DNA of 64,000 nt from Betaproteobacteria bacterium (GTDB lineage Bacteria; Pseudomonadota; Gammaproteobacteria; Burkholderiales; Thiobacillaceae), in assembly GCA_016219425.1 (NCBI GenBank), contig JACRNB010000004.1:1-64000 (forward strand). Direction: 5' to 3'. The stretch's first letter is position 1. Every line of letters starts with the position of its first letter. Below, piece by piece: positions 55,790 to 64,000 of this stretch. The notes under the pieces are model-generated. The model did no database searches. It was given only the letters and a program-made list of their open reading frames with translations, and was not told the origin of the DNA. The position numbers and the translations under genes were made by a program.

Positions 55790-56119
55790 TTAACGGTTTG
55801 AAGCGGCGCGACGCTTCGTCGCAGGGACGGCCTGGGTGGAGAGGTCTGCGCGCTCCGCCAGACGACCAGTTACATATTTGTGCAGAACACTGGCAATCAG
55901 AGTTTGGTAAGGCACTCCTTCTTCCAGTGCCTTCACTTGAATGTCGTTCAGGTCGCCAGAGGAGAGCCGGATGTTGACCCTTCGGTCTTTGATGGCCGTG
56001 GCGCGAGCCGCAGCCTTGAGGCGCGCGAGTTCTTCCTTGGTGGCCACGGATTTCAGTTCCCGGCGCTCGTAGGCTTCCAGGATTTCGCGTTCTTCTTGGT
56101 CCAGTTCAGGCATCGGCAT
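55790..56119 (-). CDS. Antitoxin, CopG/BrnA-like
   Basis: ATG at 56119 (a GTG at 56122 is also in frame) gives 109 residues. An acidic helical N-terminus (LDQEEREILEAYERRELKS) is followed by a ribbon-helix-helix pattern (DRRVNIRLSSGDLNDIQVKALEEGVPYQTLIASVLHKY). This is the layout of CopG-type antitoxins paired with BrnT-like toxins. It overlaps the decayed toxin gene by 14 bases. It looks intact, so it may persist as a free regulator. Confidence 0.82.
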   Translation of the reverse strand: MPMPELDQEEREILEAYERRELKSVATKEELARLKAAARATAIKDRRVNIRLSSGDLNDIQVKALEEGVPYQTLIASVLHKYVTGRLAERADLSTQAVPATKRRAASNR

Positions 56120-56318
56120 CACCTTGTTTCAAATAGTCCCTGGTCGCTTTGCGACTCGGGATGATTGTCTTCAGGAAGAAATATCCTTCTTCTTCCACAT
56201 AGGGCGCCAAGTAAGCGTAACCGTCGCAGTCCACCACCATCACCTGCTGCCGTGGATATTTCTCCTGGTTAGGGTGGGGCAGGAGGTCCAACAATCCTCC
56301 GGACTCAATGGCGTCCTC
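56106..56318 (-). pseudogene. 5'-truncated BrnT-like toxin
   Basis: The open frame from 56318 gives EDAIESGGLLDLLPHPNQ, then YPRQQVMVVDCDGYAYLAPYVEEEG and FFLKTIIPSRKATRDYL, which is the C-terminal part of BrnT-like toxins. A stop (TGA at 56321-56319) lies just before ED, and the usual N-terminal strand (a WD..KN..L....ISF segment) is missing. A GC hairpin takes its place upstream. A TTG at 56294 could start a short product, but a working toxin is unlikely. Confidence 0.7.
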
Positions 56319-56326
56319 TCACCAGT

Positions 56327-56344
56327 CCTCCCCGGCGGGGGAGG
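56327..56344. repeat. GC-rich hairpin at the broken toxin end
   Basis: CCTCCCC (56327-56333) pairs with GGGGAGG (56338-56344). It lies between gcvPB and the truncated BrnT-like gene, and resembles the hairpins at 24053 and 34303. Confidence 0.5.
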
Positions 56345-56351
56345 GGGCCGG

Positions 56352-57800
56352 TCAGCCTGGCTTCCAGGCCAGATCCAGCTCCCGCGCCGCCTTCACATCA
56401 TCCATGCGCCGCGCCGGCAGGGTATGCGGCGCGGTCTTCACCCGTTCGGCGTTGCCTTCCGCTTCCCGCTTCACCGCCACCATGGCGGCGACGAAGGCGT
56501 CCAGGGTGGCCTTGCTCTCGGTTTCGGTGGGCTCGATCAGCAGGCACTCGGGCACCAGCATGGGGAAGTAGGTGGTGGGGGCGTGGAAGCCGTAGTCGAG
56601 CAGGCGCTTGGCGAAGTCCATGGCGGAAACGCCGGTCTCGTCCTTGAGTTTCTTTAGCGTGACGATGAACTCGTGCGAGGCGCGGCGCTGCGGGAAGGCG
56701 AGGTCGAAGCCCGCCTTTTTCAGTTCCGCCGCGAGGTAGTTGGCGTTGAGCGCGGCGTATTCCGCTACCCGATGCATGCCGTCGCGCCCGAGCATGCGGG
56801 CGTAGATGAAGGCGCGCATCAGCACACCCATGTTGCCGCCGAAGGCGCTCATGCGTCCGATGCTGTGCGGGCAATCCGCCTCTTCCGCCCAGCGGTAGGC
56901 GCCGTTTTCCTCCAGCACATAGGGGATGGGCAGGTAGGGGCGCAGGCGCTCCGAAACGCCCACCGGGCCGGCGCCGGGACCGCCGCCGCCGTGGGGGGTG
57001 GAGAAGGTCTTGTGCAGGTTCATGTGGATGACGTCAAAACCCATGTCGCCGGGGCGCACGCGCCCGAGGATGGCGTTGAGGTTGGCGCCGTCGTAGTAGG
57101 TGAGGCCGCCGGCCTGGTGCACGATCTTCTGGATCTCGCCGATGGCCGGTTCGAACACGCCCAGGGTGGACGGGTTGGTGAGCATGATGCCGGCGGTCTG
57201 CGGGCCGACGGCGGCGCGCAGGGCGTCGAGATCGACGTTGCCGTCGCGGTCGGTGGGGATCTCTTTCACCGCGTAGCCGCACATGGTGGCGGTGGCGGGG
57301 TTGGTGCCGTGCGCGGCGTCCGGGACGATGATCTCGGTGCGGGCGGCATCGCCGCGGGCGTCGTGGTAGGCGCGGATCATGGCCACGCCGGCGAACTCGC
57401 CGTGCGCGCCGGCCATGGGCGCCAGGCATACGGCGGCCATGCCGGTGACTTCTTTCAACATCTCCTGCAACTCGTGCATGGAGGCGAGGAAGCCCTGGCC
57501 CGTCTCCACGTCCGCCAGGGGGTGGCGCGCGAGGAACTGCGGCAGCATGGCGAGCGTGTTGCAGGCGCGCGGGTTGTATTTCATGGTGCAGGAACCCAGC
57601 GGGTAGAACTGGGTGTCGATGCTGAAGTTCTTGCGCGAGAGGCCGGTGTAGTGGCGCACCACGTCCAGTTCGGAACACTCCGGCAGCAGCGGGGGGAGGG
57701 CGCGCAACTGGTCGGCAGGCAGGTCGGCGGCAGCGGGGGCGGAGACAGGGGCCTGCGCAAAGGCGCGGCGACCGGGACGGGAGTGTTCGAAGATGAGCAT
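56352..57800 (-). CDS. gcvPB: Glycine dehydrogenase (decarboxylating) subunit 2
   Basis: ATG at 57800 ([14 protein letters not shown]) gives 482 residues. The PLP lysine is in [18 protein letters not shown], with [22 protein letters not shown] and [12 protein letters not shown]. This is the C-terminal half of the split P-protein; the other half is gcvPA at 58433. Together they decarboxylate glycine onto lipoyl-GcvH. Confidence 0.96.
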   Translation of the reverse strand: MLIFEHSRPGRRAFAQAPVSAPAAADLPADQLRALPPLLPECSELDVVRHYTGLSRKNFSIDTQFYPLGSCTMKYNPRACNTLAMLPQFLARHPLADVETGQGFLASMHELQEMLKEVTGMAAVCLAPMAGAHGEFAGVAMIRAYHDARGDAARTEIIVPDAAHGTNPATATMCGYAVKEIPTDRDGNVDLDALRAAVGPQTAGIMLTNPSTLGVFEPAIGEIQKIVHQAGGLTYYDGANLNAILGRVRPGDMGFDVIHMNLHKTFSTPHGGGGPGAGPVGVSERLRPYLPIPYVLEENGAYRWAEEADCPHSIGRMSAFGGNMGVLMRAFIYARMLGRDGMHRVAEYAALNANYLAAELKKAGFDLAFPQRRASHEFIVTLKKLKDETGVSAMDFAKRLLDYGFHAPTTYFPMLVPECLLIEPTETESKATLDAFVAAMVAVKREAEGNAERVKTAPHTLPARRMDDVKAARELDLAWKPG

Positions 57801-57812
57801 GGCGGCGGTGGG

Positions 57813-57888
57813 TGTAGGAGCCCGGCTGCGCCGGGCGATTTCGGGTGGAGGGGGCGCAGAGGTCGCCCGGCGCAGCCGGGCTCCTACA
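57813..57888. repeat. REP-like palindrome, copy 3
   Basis: TGTAGGAGCCCGGCTGCGCC at the left, and the reverse arm ending GGGCTCCTACA at the right, with a middle of about 25 bases, between tpx and gcvPB. Confidence 0.9.
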
Positions 57889-57895
57889 GGGCGTT

Positions 57896-58405
57896 TCAGG
57901 GTTCGCCGACAGCCGCGTCCAGTGCGGCCTGGTAGTTGGGTTCCTGTTTGATCTCGGGGACCAGTTCGGAATAGACCACCTTGTCGTTCTCGTTCAGCAC
58001 CACCACGGCGCGGGCGGTGAGGCCGCCCAGGGGGGGCTCGGTGATGAGTACGCCGTAGTCGCGGTGGAAGTCGCGTCCGCGCAGGGTGGAGAGGGTGATG
58101 ACGTTCTTCAAACCCTCCGCGCCGCAGAAGCGGTTCTGGGCGAAGGGCAGGTCGGCGGAGATCACCAGCACCACGGTGTTGTGCAGGGCGCCGGCGGCCT
58201 CGTTGAACTTGCGCGCGGAGGCCTGGCACACCGGGGTGTCCAGGCTGGGGACGATGTTGAGCACTTTCTTCTTGCCCCAGAAACTGGACAGGGAGACGTC
58301 GTTCAGATCCTTGTCCACCAGCATGAAGGAATGCGCGGTGTCGCCGGGGCGGGGGAAGTTGCCGGCGACGGTGACGGGCTCGCCGCCAAGGGTTACGGTT
58401 GCCAT
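57896..58405 (-). CDS. tpx: Thiol peroxidase Tpx
   Basis: The 169-residue atypical 2-Cys peroxiredoxin has the peroxidatic Cys60 ([11 protein letters not shown]) and resolving Cys94 (NRFCGAEG), matching the well-studied E. coli positions, with [11 protein letters not shown]. It reduces hydroperoxides with thioredoxin. It lies between gcvPA and gcvPB in the glycine cleavage run. Confidence 0.97.
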   Translation of the reverse strand: MATVTLGGEPVTVAGNFPRPGDTAHSFMLVDKDLNDVSLSSFWGKKKVLNIVPSLDTPVCQASARKFNEAAGALHNTVVLVISADLPFAQNRFCGAEGLKNVITLSTLRGRDFHRDYGVLITEPPLGGLTARAVVVLNENDKVVYSELVPEIKQEPNYQAALDAAVGEP

Positions 58406-58432
58406 GAGAGTTGCTCCTTGGTTGGGGTTACT

Positions 58433-59821
58433 TCACTTGTACGCACAGGGAGGCGCTTCTCGTCTCCGACTCAGAATCCGTTCCAACTGTTGCGCATAGG
58501 CCGCGAGGTCTTCGTCGGTCTTGGTCTCGGTAGCGCAGACCAGGATGCAGTCCTTCAATTCAGGGTAGTCCGCGCCGAGATCGTAGCCGCCGAGGATGCC
58601 CTGGGCGCGCAGGGCGCGCAGCACGTCGGCCACCGGGGCGTTCACCCGGATCACCGTCTCGTGGAAGGCGGGGCCGGTGAAGACGCGCTCCACGCCAGCA
58701 ATGGCGGTGAGCCTTTCCACCAGGGCGCGGGTGTTGGCGTGGCTGGCGAGGGCGACGTTCTTCAGCCCCTCCGGCCCCAGCAGCGCCATATGAATGGTGG
58801 CGGCGGTGACCAGCAGGCCCTGGTTCGAGCAGATGTTGGAGGTGGCCTTGGCGCGGCGGATGTGCTGTTCGCGCGCTTGCAGGGTGAGCGCGAAACCGGG
58901 GTTGCCGTCGGCATCCAGGGTGCGTCCGACGATGCGGCCCGGCATCTGCCGCACCAGCGCCTGTTTTGCGGTCATGAAGCCGAAGTACGGGCCGCCGGAA
59001 GAGAGCGGCGCACCCAGCGGCTGGCCGTCGCCCACACAGATGTCCGCGCCCTTGTTTCCCCACTGGCCGGGCGGCTTGAGCAGCGCCAGCGCGAGCGGGT
59101 TGACCACGGCGATGGCGAGCATGTTGTGCGCGTGCGCCCAGTCGGTAAGGGCGTCCACGGGTTCCAGTACACCGAAGAAGTTGGGCTGCGGGATCACCAG
59201 GGCGGCGGCGGTTTCCGCCGCGTAGCGTTCCAGGCTGGCCGGGATGGTGTGGCCGCATTCCGTGCACCAGGGCACGCTCACCATCTCGATGCCCTGGTTT
59301 CTGACCGTGGCTTCGGCCACGGCGCGGTAACGCGGGTGCAGCGTGGCGGGGACCAGTACGCGACGGACATTGGCCTTGTTCGCGCGCACCGCCATGAGGA
59401 TGGCTTCGGCCACGGCGCTGGCGCCGTCGTAGAGGGAGGCGTTGGAGACATCCAGCCCGGTCAGGCTGGTCATCATGCTCTGGTATTCCCACAGCAGTTG
59501 CAGCGTGCCCTGGCTGGCCTCGGCCTGGTAGGGGGTGTAGGCGGAGTAGAACTCGCCGCGACCGACGATCTGCCACACCGCCGCCGGGATGTGGTGCTCG
59601 TAGGCGCCCGCGCCGATGAAGGTGCTGTAGAAGCCGTCCTGCGCTGCGCGGTTTTGCATCAGGCGGCTGACCGCCATCTCGCTCATCCCCTCGGGGATGC
59701 TGGCGAGGCCGCCGCAGTTGAGTTCCGCCGGGATCTCGTCGAACAGGGCCGCGAGGGACGGTGCGCCAATGCTGGCCAGCATCTCGGCGACGTCGGATTC
59801 GGTATGGGGATTGAAGGGCAT
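58433..59821 (-). CDS. gcvPA: Glycine dehydrogenase (decarboxylating) subunit 1
   Basis: The 462-residue protein is the N-terminal half of the split P-protein: [61 protein letters not shown], and [18 protein letters not shown] are characteristic. It starts three bases before the end of gcvH's neighbour gap and pairs with gcvPB across tpx. Confidence 0.96.
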   Translation of the reverse strand: MPFNPHTESDVAEMLASIGAPSLAALFDEIPAELNCGGLASIPEGMSEMAVSRLMQNRAAQDGFYSTFIGAGAYEHHIPAAVWQIVGRGEFYSAYTPYQAEASQGTLQLLWEYQSMMTSLTGLDVSNASLYDGASAVAEAILMAVRANKANVRRVLVPATLHPRYRAVAEATVRNQGIEMVSVPWCTECGHTIPASLERYAAETAAALVIPQPNFFGVLEPVDALTDWAHAHNMLAIAVVNPLALALLKPPGQWGNKGADICVGDGQPLGAPLSSGGPYFGFMTAKQALVRQMPGRIVGRTLDADGNPGFALTLQAREQHIRRAKATSNICSNQGLLVTAATIHMALLGPEGLKNVALASHANTRALVERLTAIAGVERVFTGPAFHETVIRVNAPVADVLRALRAQGILGGYDLGADYPELKDCILVCATETKTDEDLAAYAQQLERILSRRREAPPCAYK

Positions 59822-59824
59822 GGC

Positions 59825-60208
59825 TTAGTGGGCTTCGGATTCCACCAGCGCCGTGTAGGCGGCGGCGTCCATCAGGGCGGACAGGTCGCCCGCAGGTTGC
59901 ATGCGGAACATCCAGGCGGCGTAGGGATCCTGGTTGATGCCCTCGGGGCTGGCTTCCACCGCCTCGTTCACCGCCACCACTTCACCCGCCACCGGGGCGT
60001 AGACGTCGGACGCGGCCTTGACCGATTCGACCACGGCGCATTCCTCGCCTGCGACCAGGGTGCGGCCCACCACGGGGTTTTCCACGAACACCATGTCGCC
60101 CAGCAGGTCCTGGGCGTGGTGGGTGATGCCGATGGTGACCGTACCGTCGGCTTCGAGGCGCGCCCATTCGTGGGACTTGGTGTATTTCAGATCGGCGGGG
60201 ATGGACAT
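59825..60208 (-). CDS. gcvH: Glycine cleavage system H protein
   Basis: The 127-residue lipoyl carrier has the lipoylated Lys64 in VESVKAASD, with [10 protein letters not shown] at the start and [15 protein letters not shown]. It shuttles the aminomethyl group between P and T proteins. It is followed by gcvPA after three bases. Confidence 0.97.
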   Translation of the reverse strand: MSIPADLKYTKSHEWARLEADGTVTIGITHHAQDLLGDMVFVENPVVGRTLVAGEECAVVESVKAASDVYAPVAGEVVAVNEAVEASPEGINQDPYAAWMFRMQPAGDLSALMDAAAYTALVESEAH

Positions 60209-60224
60209 GAGGACTCCTGCTGAG

Positions 60225-60250
60225 GGTTAAGCGTTGAGGTTAAGCGTTGA
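60225..60250. repeat. 13-bp tandem duplication at a toxin gene end
   Basis: GGTTAAGCGTTGA occurs twice in a row (60225-60237 and 60238-60250), across the stop codon of the PIN toxin and the short gap to gcvH. Confidence 0.85.
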
Positions 60251-60635
60251 ACGGATTGAAAACGGGGATGCCGCAGCCGTCGAAATCACGGGTGTTGCGG
60301 GTGACGAGGGTGAGGCCGTGGGCCTTGGCGGTGGCGGCGATGAGCATGTCGGCCTGGTGGCGGACAACGCCGCGTTTGGAAAATTCGCCGCGCATCTGAC
60401 CCGCGCTGCGGGCGATCTCTTCATTGACGTCGAGCACCTGATGACGCGCCAGGTAAGCCTCCATCCAGGCATGCAACTGCGGCGATGGGCGACGGGCAAT
60501 GCCGTAGCGGAGTTCTTCCACGCTGATGGCGGAGACGAGGTGCGTCTCAACCCCCTCCGCCCAGAACGTGACCTGCGGGTTGGGCCGAGGGCGGCTCAGT
60601 TCGCTGACGATGTTGGTGTCCAGCAGATAACTCAC
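60240..60635 (-). CDS. PIN-domain toxin (VapC/FitB-like) in the gcv operon
   Basis: The 131-residue protein starts [16 protein letters not shown] (first Asp), with Glu in [15 protein letters not shown] and Asp in [26 protein letters not shown], the PIN RNase acidic set. Its ATG overlaps the antitoxin stop by four bases. It stands between gcvT and gcvH in the direction of the operon. Confidence 0.92.
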   Translation of the reverse strand: MSYLLDTNIVSELSRPRPNPQVTFWAEGVETHLVSAISVEELRYGIARRPSPQLHAWMEAYLARHQVLDVNEEIARSAGQMRGEFSKRGVVRHQADMLIAATAKAHGLTLVTRNTRDFDGCGIPVFNPFNA

Positions 60636-60946
60636 TGACCTGCCCCGGTGGGGTATTCCTGCTCCAGCATCTCATCGAAGGCGTTGGGGCGGGTGGTGCG
60701 GGGGGGCAGTTCCAGGCCGTCTTCGCAGCCCGCGTCGATGAGCAGCTTGCGCAACTCTGCGAACTCCTCCGCCATGCTGCGCGGGCGGGTCTGTTCCGCC
60801 TTCCAGGCCTGGTAGTGCGCGAACTCCTCGGCGGCGATCAGCGCGGCCACGGGCTGGCTGCGGTTGTAGATCATCTGCGGTTCCTGCACGGCGAACTTCA
60901 CCACTTCGGAAAAGCGTTGCTTGGCTTCGGCGATGTTCCAGTCCAT
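60632..60946 (-). CDS. Phd/YefM-type antitoxin in the gcv operon
   Basis: ATG at 60946 with AAGGAG seven bases before it gives 104 residues; a longer frame (MKMSIIAMQCGH) is not supported. MDWNIAEAKQRFSEVVKFAVQEPQMIYNRSQPVAALIAAEEF is the Phd fold with its DNA-binding segment. The C-terminal FAELRKLLIDAGCEDGLELPPR would bind the PIN toxin. Confidence 0.9.
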   Translation of the reverse strand: MDWNIAEAKQRFSEVVKFAVQEPQMIYNRSQPVAALIAAEEFAHYQAWKAEQTRPRSMAEEFAELRKLLIDAGCEDGLELPPRTTRPNAFDEMLEQEYPTGAGQ

Positions 60947-61000
60947 GGTGCGCTCCTTATGTCCACATTGCATGGCAATTATAGACATCTTCATGAAGCC

Positions 61001-62080
61001 TCAGACCAGGCCTTTGCCGTTGCGGGCAAAGGGGGCCTTCACCACCTCCGCCTTCATGCGTTTGTCGCGAATCTCCACCTCCACCGCGTCGCCCAGGTTC
61101 ACGCCGACCGGCACTCGCGCCAGGGCCACGGAAAACCCGAGGGTGGGGGAGAAGGTGCCGCTGGTGATCTCGCCTTCGCCCTGGGGCGTGAACACCTTCT
61201 GGTGGCCGCGCAGCACGCCCTTGTCGATGAGCTTCAGGCCCACCAGCTGGCGCGAGCGCGGCAGACGCAGCAGGGCGTCCTTGCCGATGAAATCGCGTTC
61301 GGCCTTGAGGTCCACGGTCCAGGCCAGACCGGATTCCAGCGGCGTGACGGTGGCGTCCATGTCCTGTCCGTAGAGATTCATGCCCGCCTCCAGGCGCAGG
61401 GTGTCGCGCGCGCCCAGGCCGCAGGGCGCAACACCCGCCTCCAGCAGGGCTTGCCACAGGAAGGGCGCGGCCTTGGCCGGCAGCATGATCTCGAAGCCGT
61501 CCTCGCCGGTGTAGCCGGTGCGGGCGACGAACATCTCGCCCACCACCACGGCGTTGAAGGGTTTCAGCGGCGCAGCCAGCGCCTCCGTGCCGGGCATGGC
61601 CTGCCACAGCTTCGCGGGTCCGTTGGGGCCTTGCACGGCGATCATGGCCAGATCGCGGCGCGGGGTCAGGGTGAGATCCGGGCCGTAGGCGGCGAGTTGG
61701 GTCTCCATCCAGGCGATGTCCTTTTCGGCGCAGCCGGCGTTGACCACGATGCGGAACCAGTCCTCGCGCATGAAGTAGATGATGAGGTCGTCCACCACGC
61801 CGCCGCCCTCGTGCAGCATGCAGGAGTAGAGCGCCTTGCCGGTGGTTTGCAGCTTGTCCACGTTGTTGGCGACCAGACGGCGCAGGAAGGCGCGCGCGCC
61901 GTCCCCCTTCAGATCCACCGGCAGCATGTGGGAGACGTCGAACATGCCCGCATCGCGGCGCACGATATGGTGTTCCTCGATCTGGGAGCCGTAATGGATG
62001 GGCATTTCCCAGCCGGAGAAATCCACCAGTTTGGCGTTGGATTCGCGGTGCTTGGCGTTGAGGGGGGTCTGATTCAGCAT
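61001..62080 (-). CDS. gcvT: Aminomethyltransferase (glycine cleavage T protein)
   Basis: ATG at 62080 ([27 protein letters not shown]) gives 359 residues. Folate-binding and catalytic motifs are complete: [33 protein letters not shown] and [20 protein letters not shown]. It releases ammonia and passes the methylene group to tetrahydrofolate. The long frame reading upstream of the ATG is not coding; it holds the riboswitch. Confidence 0.97.
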   Translation of the reverse strand: MLNQTPLNAKHRESNAKLVDFSGWEMPIHYGSQIEEHHIVRRDAGMFDVSHMLPVDLKGDGARAFLRRLVANNVDKLQTTGKALYSCMLHEGGGVVDDLIIYFMREDWFRIVVNAGCAEKDIAWMETQLAAYGPDLTLTPRRDLAMIAVQGPNGPAKLWQAMPGTEALAAPLKPFNAVVVGEMFVARTGYTGEDGFEIMLPAKAAPFLWQALLEAGVAPCGLGARDTLRLEAGMNLYGQDMDATVTPLESGLAWTVDLKAERDFIGKDALLRLPRSRQLVGLKLIDKGVLRGHQKVFTPQGEGEITSGTFSPTLGFSVALARVPVGVNLGDAVEVEIRDKRMKAEVVKAPFARNGKGLV

Positions 62081-62133
62081 GGGGCGTGGGTTCCAGGTCG
62101 GGTGTGGCTGAAATTCGCGGCTTGCGCCGTGAT

Positions 62134-62300
62134 CACCCCGCTGTCCGGTTACCTGAGAGATTTGCCCCATCGGTGGCCGCGTGGATGGAAATCCAGCGGC
62201 GCTCTCCAGCGTTGCCCAATTCTCGCGGTCCTTGATGCCTGAGCGGTTGCGGGTGGCGTTGCGCCTTCGGCGGCCAGTGAACTGGCGCTCTCCCGCGAGA
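62134..62300 (-). promoter_or_regulatory. Tandem glycine riboswitch upstream of gcvT
   Basis: Read on the minus strand, the first aptamer has GGGAGAGCGCC, GCCGAAGG, GCAA, then CTCAGGCATCAAGGACCG. The second (from about 62212) has GGAGAGCGCC, CACCGATGGGGCAAA, then TCTCAGGTAACCGGACAGCG. These blocks in this order are the two-aptamer glycine riboswitch. It ends about 54 bases before the gcvT ATG, so glycine binding would turn on the cleavage operon. Confidence 0.92.
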
Positions 62301-62315
62301 ACGATAGCGGGCCGG

Positions 62316-62345
62316 ACTATACCGGAGGCCGCCAAGAGGCGGCAA
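62316..62345 (-). promoter_or_regulatory. Likely promoter of the glycine cleavage operon
   Basis: TTGCCG (62345-62340) and TATAGT (62321-62316) on the minus strand, 18 bases apart, stand about 16 bases upstream of the riboswitch and just after the stop of the DUF3426 gene. The -10 box is a good match and the -35 is fair. Confidence 0.55.
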
Positions 62346-62348
62346 ATC

Positions 62349-63350
62349 TCACGGGTAGAGCAGGTCCAGCGCGTAGCCCGAGGCGTCCAGGTTGCCGATT
62401 TCCAGGTCCAGGCGTATCTCCCACTCGCTCTCGGGCGGCATGCCGGCGGCGGGATGGACGCCCTTGGGAAGGTAGGCGTTCGGCTTGAACGGGGTCTGGC
62501 CCACCGGGCTGTCGCGCACGTCGGTGAGGGTGAGCACGACGTCCGGCCAGGCCTGGGCCTGACCGGTGCGGTTGGCGAGCAGCAGGGTGAGGCGCACGCG
62601 GGATTTGTTCTCCGCGTCATGCTCCAGCGAGGAGGAAATGATGGCGTCCTTGCCCAGGGTGCGGGGCAGGGCCACGGTACATCCAATCGCCGCGCAGGCC
62701 CGGTTCAGCGCCGGGCGCGCGGCAGGCCAGGTTTGGGCGATCTCGGCGCGCAGGAACCCGATCACTTGCAGGCTCAGGAGCGCCAGCAGCAGCAGGGTGA
62801 GCAGCGCATACAGCGCCGTGAGCCAGGCGCGGGCGCGGGGGCTGTCTTCCTGCCGGGCGGTCGGGAGTTCGGACAGAAGGATGGAATCCGAGGTTTCCTC
62901 CGCCGCCTGCATCAGCGCAGGGTCGGTGGCGGGTGAGAGGTCCGCTTGCGTCTCCGGAGGCTCTGCAAGTCCTCGCGCCGCCCTGATGTCCGGTGAATCC
63001 GGCTTGTCCGCCGCGGACTCTTCCCCAGGCAAGGCGTCGTCGGGGTTGTCTGCGGGGGCGCTTACAAGGGGAAGGGGGGGCGCGTCGTCCGCCGGAACTT
63101 CCGATGCGGGGCGCACGACCTCGGTGAGGGAGGCGGGTTCCTGGTCCGATGCGTAGTTGCGCGGAAGCACCCTGGCCGGGGTGCGCGGAACGGGGGCCGG
63201 GGTCGGTTCCGCATTCAGATCCGGCAACAGGCTGTCGTAGGCGTTGAATACCGTGTTGCAGTGACCGCAGCGCACCAGGCCGCGACGCAAAGACAGTTGC
63301 GTCTGGGCGATGCGGTAGGTGGTCCGGCATTCCGGGCAGGTGGTCTGCAT
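62349..63350 (-). CDS. Zinc-ribbon and DUF3426 membrane protein
   Basis: The 333-residue protein starts with a MJ0042-type zinc ribbon ([14 protein letters not shown]...[13 protein letters not shown]), followed by a Pro/Asp-rich linker, one membrane segment near 180 ([23 protein letters not shown]) and a C-terminal DUF3426 domain ([42 protein letters not shown]). The family commonly follows prmA in Betaproteobacteria. Function unknown. Confidence 0.9.
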   Translation of the reverse strand: MQTTCPECRTTYRIAQTQLSLRRGLVRCGHCNTVFNAYDSLLPDLNAEPTPAPVPRTPARVLPRNYASDQEPASLTEVVRPASEVPADDAPPLPLVSAPADNPDDALPGEESAADKPDSPDIRAARGLAEPPETQADLSPATDPALMQAAEETSDSILLSELPTARQEDSPRARAWLTALYALLTLLLLALLSLQVIGFLRAEIAQTWPAARPALNRACAAIGCTVALPRTLGKDAIISSSLEHDAENKSRVRLTLLLANRTGQAQAWPDVVLTLTDVRDSPVGQTPFKPNAYLPKGVHPAAGMPPESEWEIRLDLEIGNLDASGYALDLLYP

Positions 63351-63370
63351 GCGCTAGGCCGTGCGGCGAA

Positions 63371-64000
63371 TCACGTTTTCTTGCCTTCCAGACACACCCA
63401 GCCTTCTTCTTCCTGCCACAGGCGCATGGTGAAGGACTGACCATAAAGACGCATGACCTCGTCCGCCTGGGCGGCGAGGATGCCGGACAGGGCGATGCGC
63501 CCCCCCGTCTTCACGCGCGCGGCGAGCAGGGGCATGAGCGCCTTCAGCGGGTTGGTGAGGATGTTGGCGACCAGGATGTCGTATTGGCCCGGGGCCAGGT
63601 CATTCGGCAGGTGGAAATCCGCTTCGGTGTGATTGCGCCCGGCGTTGTCGCGCGCGGCGGTGACGGCCTGGGGGTCCAGGTCTGCGCCGGTGACGCGGCC
63701 CGCGCCCAGCTTCCTCGCGGCGATGGCGAGGATGCCGGAACCGCAGCCGTAGTCCAGAAGGCGCTCACCGCCTTGCACGTTGGCCTCCAGCCATTGCAGG
63801 CACAGGCGCGTGGTGGGGTGGCTGCCGGTGCCGAAGGCGAGGCCGGGGTCGAGTTCGATGCAGATTGCCGTCGGGTCTGGTGCGATATGCCAGGAAGGCA
63901 CGATCCAGAGGCGCTGGGAGATGCGGATGGGGTCGAACTGGGATTGGGTGAGGCGCACCCAGTCCTGATCTTCGATGCGTTCGCACTGGTGTTCGCGCTC
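63371..64000 (-). CDS. prmA: Ribosomal protein L11 methyltransferase, 5' part beyond the window
   Basis: The frame is open to the right edge (210 codons seen), so the N-terminal recognition domain is cut off. [60 protein letters not shown] and [14 protein letters not shown] are the PrmA SAM-binding motifs. A GTG at 63958 is internal and not the start. It methylates ribosomal protein L11. Confidence 0.95.
   Translation of the reverse strand, partial: EREHQCERIEDQDWVRLTQSQFDPIRISQRLWIVPSWHIAPDPTAICIELDPGLAFGTGSHPTTRLCLQWLEANVQGGERLLDYGCGSGILAIAARKLGAGRVTGADLDPQAVTAARDNAGRNHTEADFHLPNDLAPGQYDILVANILTNPLKALMPLLAARVKTGGRIALSGILAAQADEVMRLYGQSFTMRLWQEEEGWVCLEGKKT

Noticed and set aside
58230-60000. 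A single fused glycine dehydrogenase broken by frameshifts
   Set aside because: gcvPA and gcvPB are the normal two-subunit form, each with its own start and full length, separated by an intact tpx gene.
57845-60223. 792-codon forward frame opposite tpx, gcvPA and gcvH
   Set aside because: It spans three well-supported genes on the other strand and shows no domain.

Overview
This window (high GC, dense coding, no rRNA and no insertion sequence) looks like the chromosome of a denitrifying or nitrate-reducing betaproteobacterium of the Rhodocyclales/Nitrosomonadales kind. The main reason is the gene block leuC-leuD-leuB-asd-usg-fimV-truA-trpF-trpB-trpA-accD-folC-dedD-cvpA-purF-metZ, which is characteristic of Betaproteobacteria, together with a napDAGHB nitrate reductase operon. 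The assignment below class level is a guess. There is no gap longer than about 300 bases without a gene or a recognised RNA element.

Region 1 (1-17257) is the accessory and most unusual part. Two divergent gene sets start around 8960/9116. Leftward lie a FecR/TPR/CsgG-like protein, a 1561-residue secreted protein with transferrin-binding-protein-B-like barrel motifs, a TPR/beta-barrel protein of the Slam (DUF560, type XI secretion) kind, and the start of a giant repeat adhesin with seven exact-length 55-residue repeats that runs off the left edge. Rightward lie an FHA-adenylyl cyclase-like protein, a PP2C phosphatase, a double-FHA protein, an HtrA-like protease with TPRs, a Ser/Thr kinase with a PEGA domain, two more CsgG-like envelope proteins and a small unknown protein. 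I read this as a phospho-signalling module (kinase, phosphatase, FHA readers) tied to assembly or export of a surface protein. The link between the two halves is inference from position and from the shared CsgG-like domain.

Region 2 (17333-21693) holds housekeeping genes: a Tas-type aldo/keto reductase, a YjdM/PhnA zinc-ribbon protein, a small secreted Gly/Ser-rich protein, tRNA-Ser(GCU), aspartokinase, and a Bax-inhibitor-1 family membrane protein. Region 3 (21762-28022) is napDAGHB read leftward, with a divergent Crp/Fnr regulator whose recognition helix has the Fnr-type E..SR residues and an Fnr-type box in the shared intergenic region. Region 4 (28036-49903) is the biosynthesis block (Met, purine, folate, fatty acid, Trp, Lys/Thr, Leu/Ile), broken by two PIN-domain toxin-antitoxin pairs and carrying a hidden 53-residue entericidin-like lipoprotein between leuC and leuD. 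Region 5 (49932-56318) holds a secreted TPR-CHAT protease-like protein, an M20 peptidase, a SirB2-like membrane protein, a small unknown, an AEC transporter and a decayed BrnT-like toxin with its antitoxin. Region 6 (56352-64000) is the glycine cleavage operon gcvT-(TA pair)-gcvH-gcvPA-tpx-gcvPB behind a tandem glycine riboswitch and a promoter, followed upstream by a zinc-ribbon/DUF3426 protein and the 3' part of prmA.

Three copies of a REP-like palindrome (TGTAGGAGCCCGGC... arms) sit between genes at 33337, 48229 and 57813, and several GC-rich hairpins occupy other gaps. Where several starts were possible I chose the one supported by a ribosome binding site or a 4-base overlap; those choices are stated per gene.
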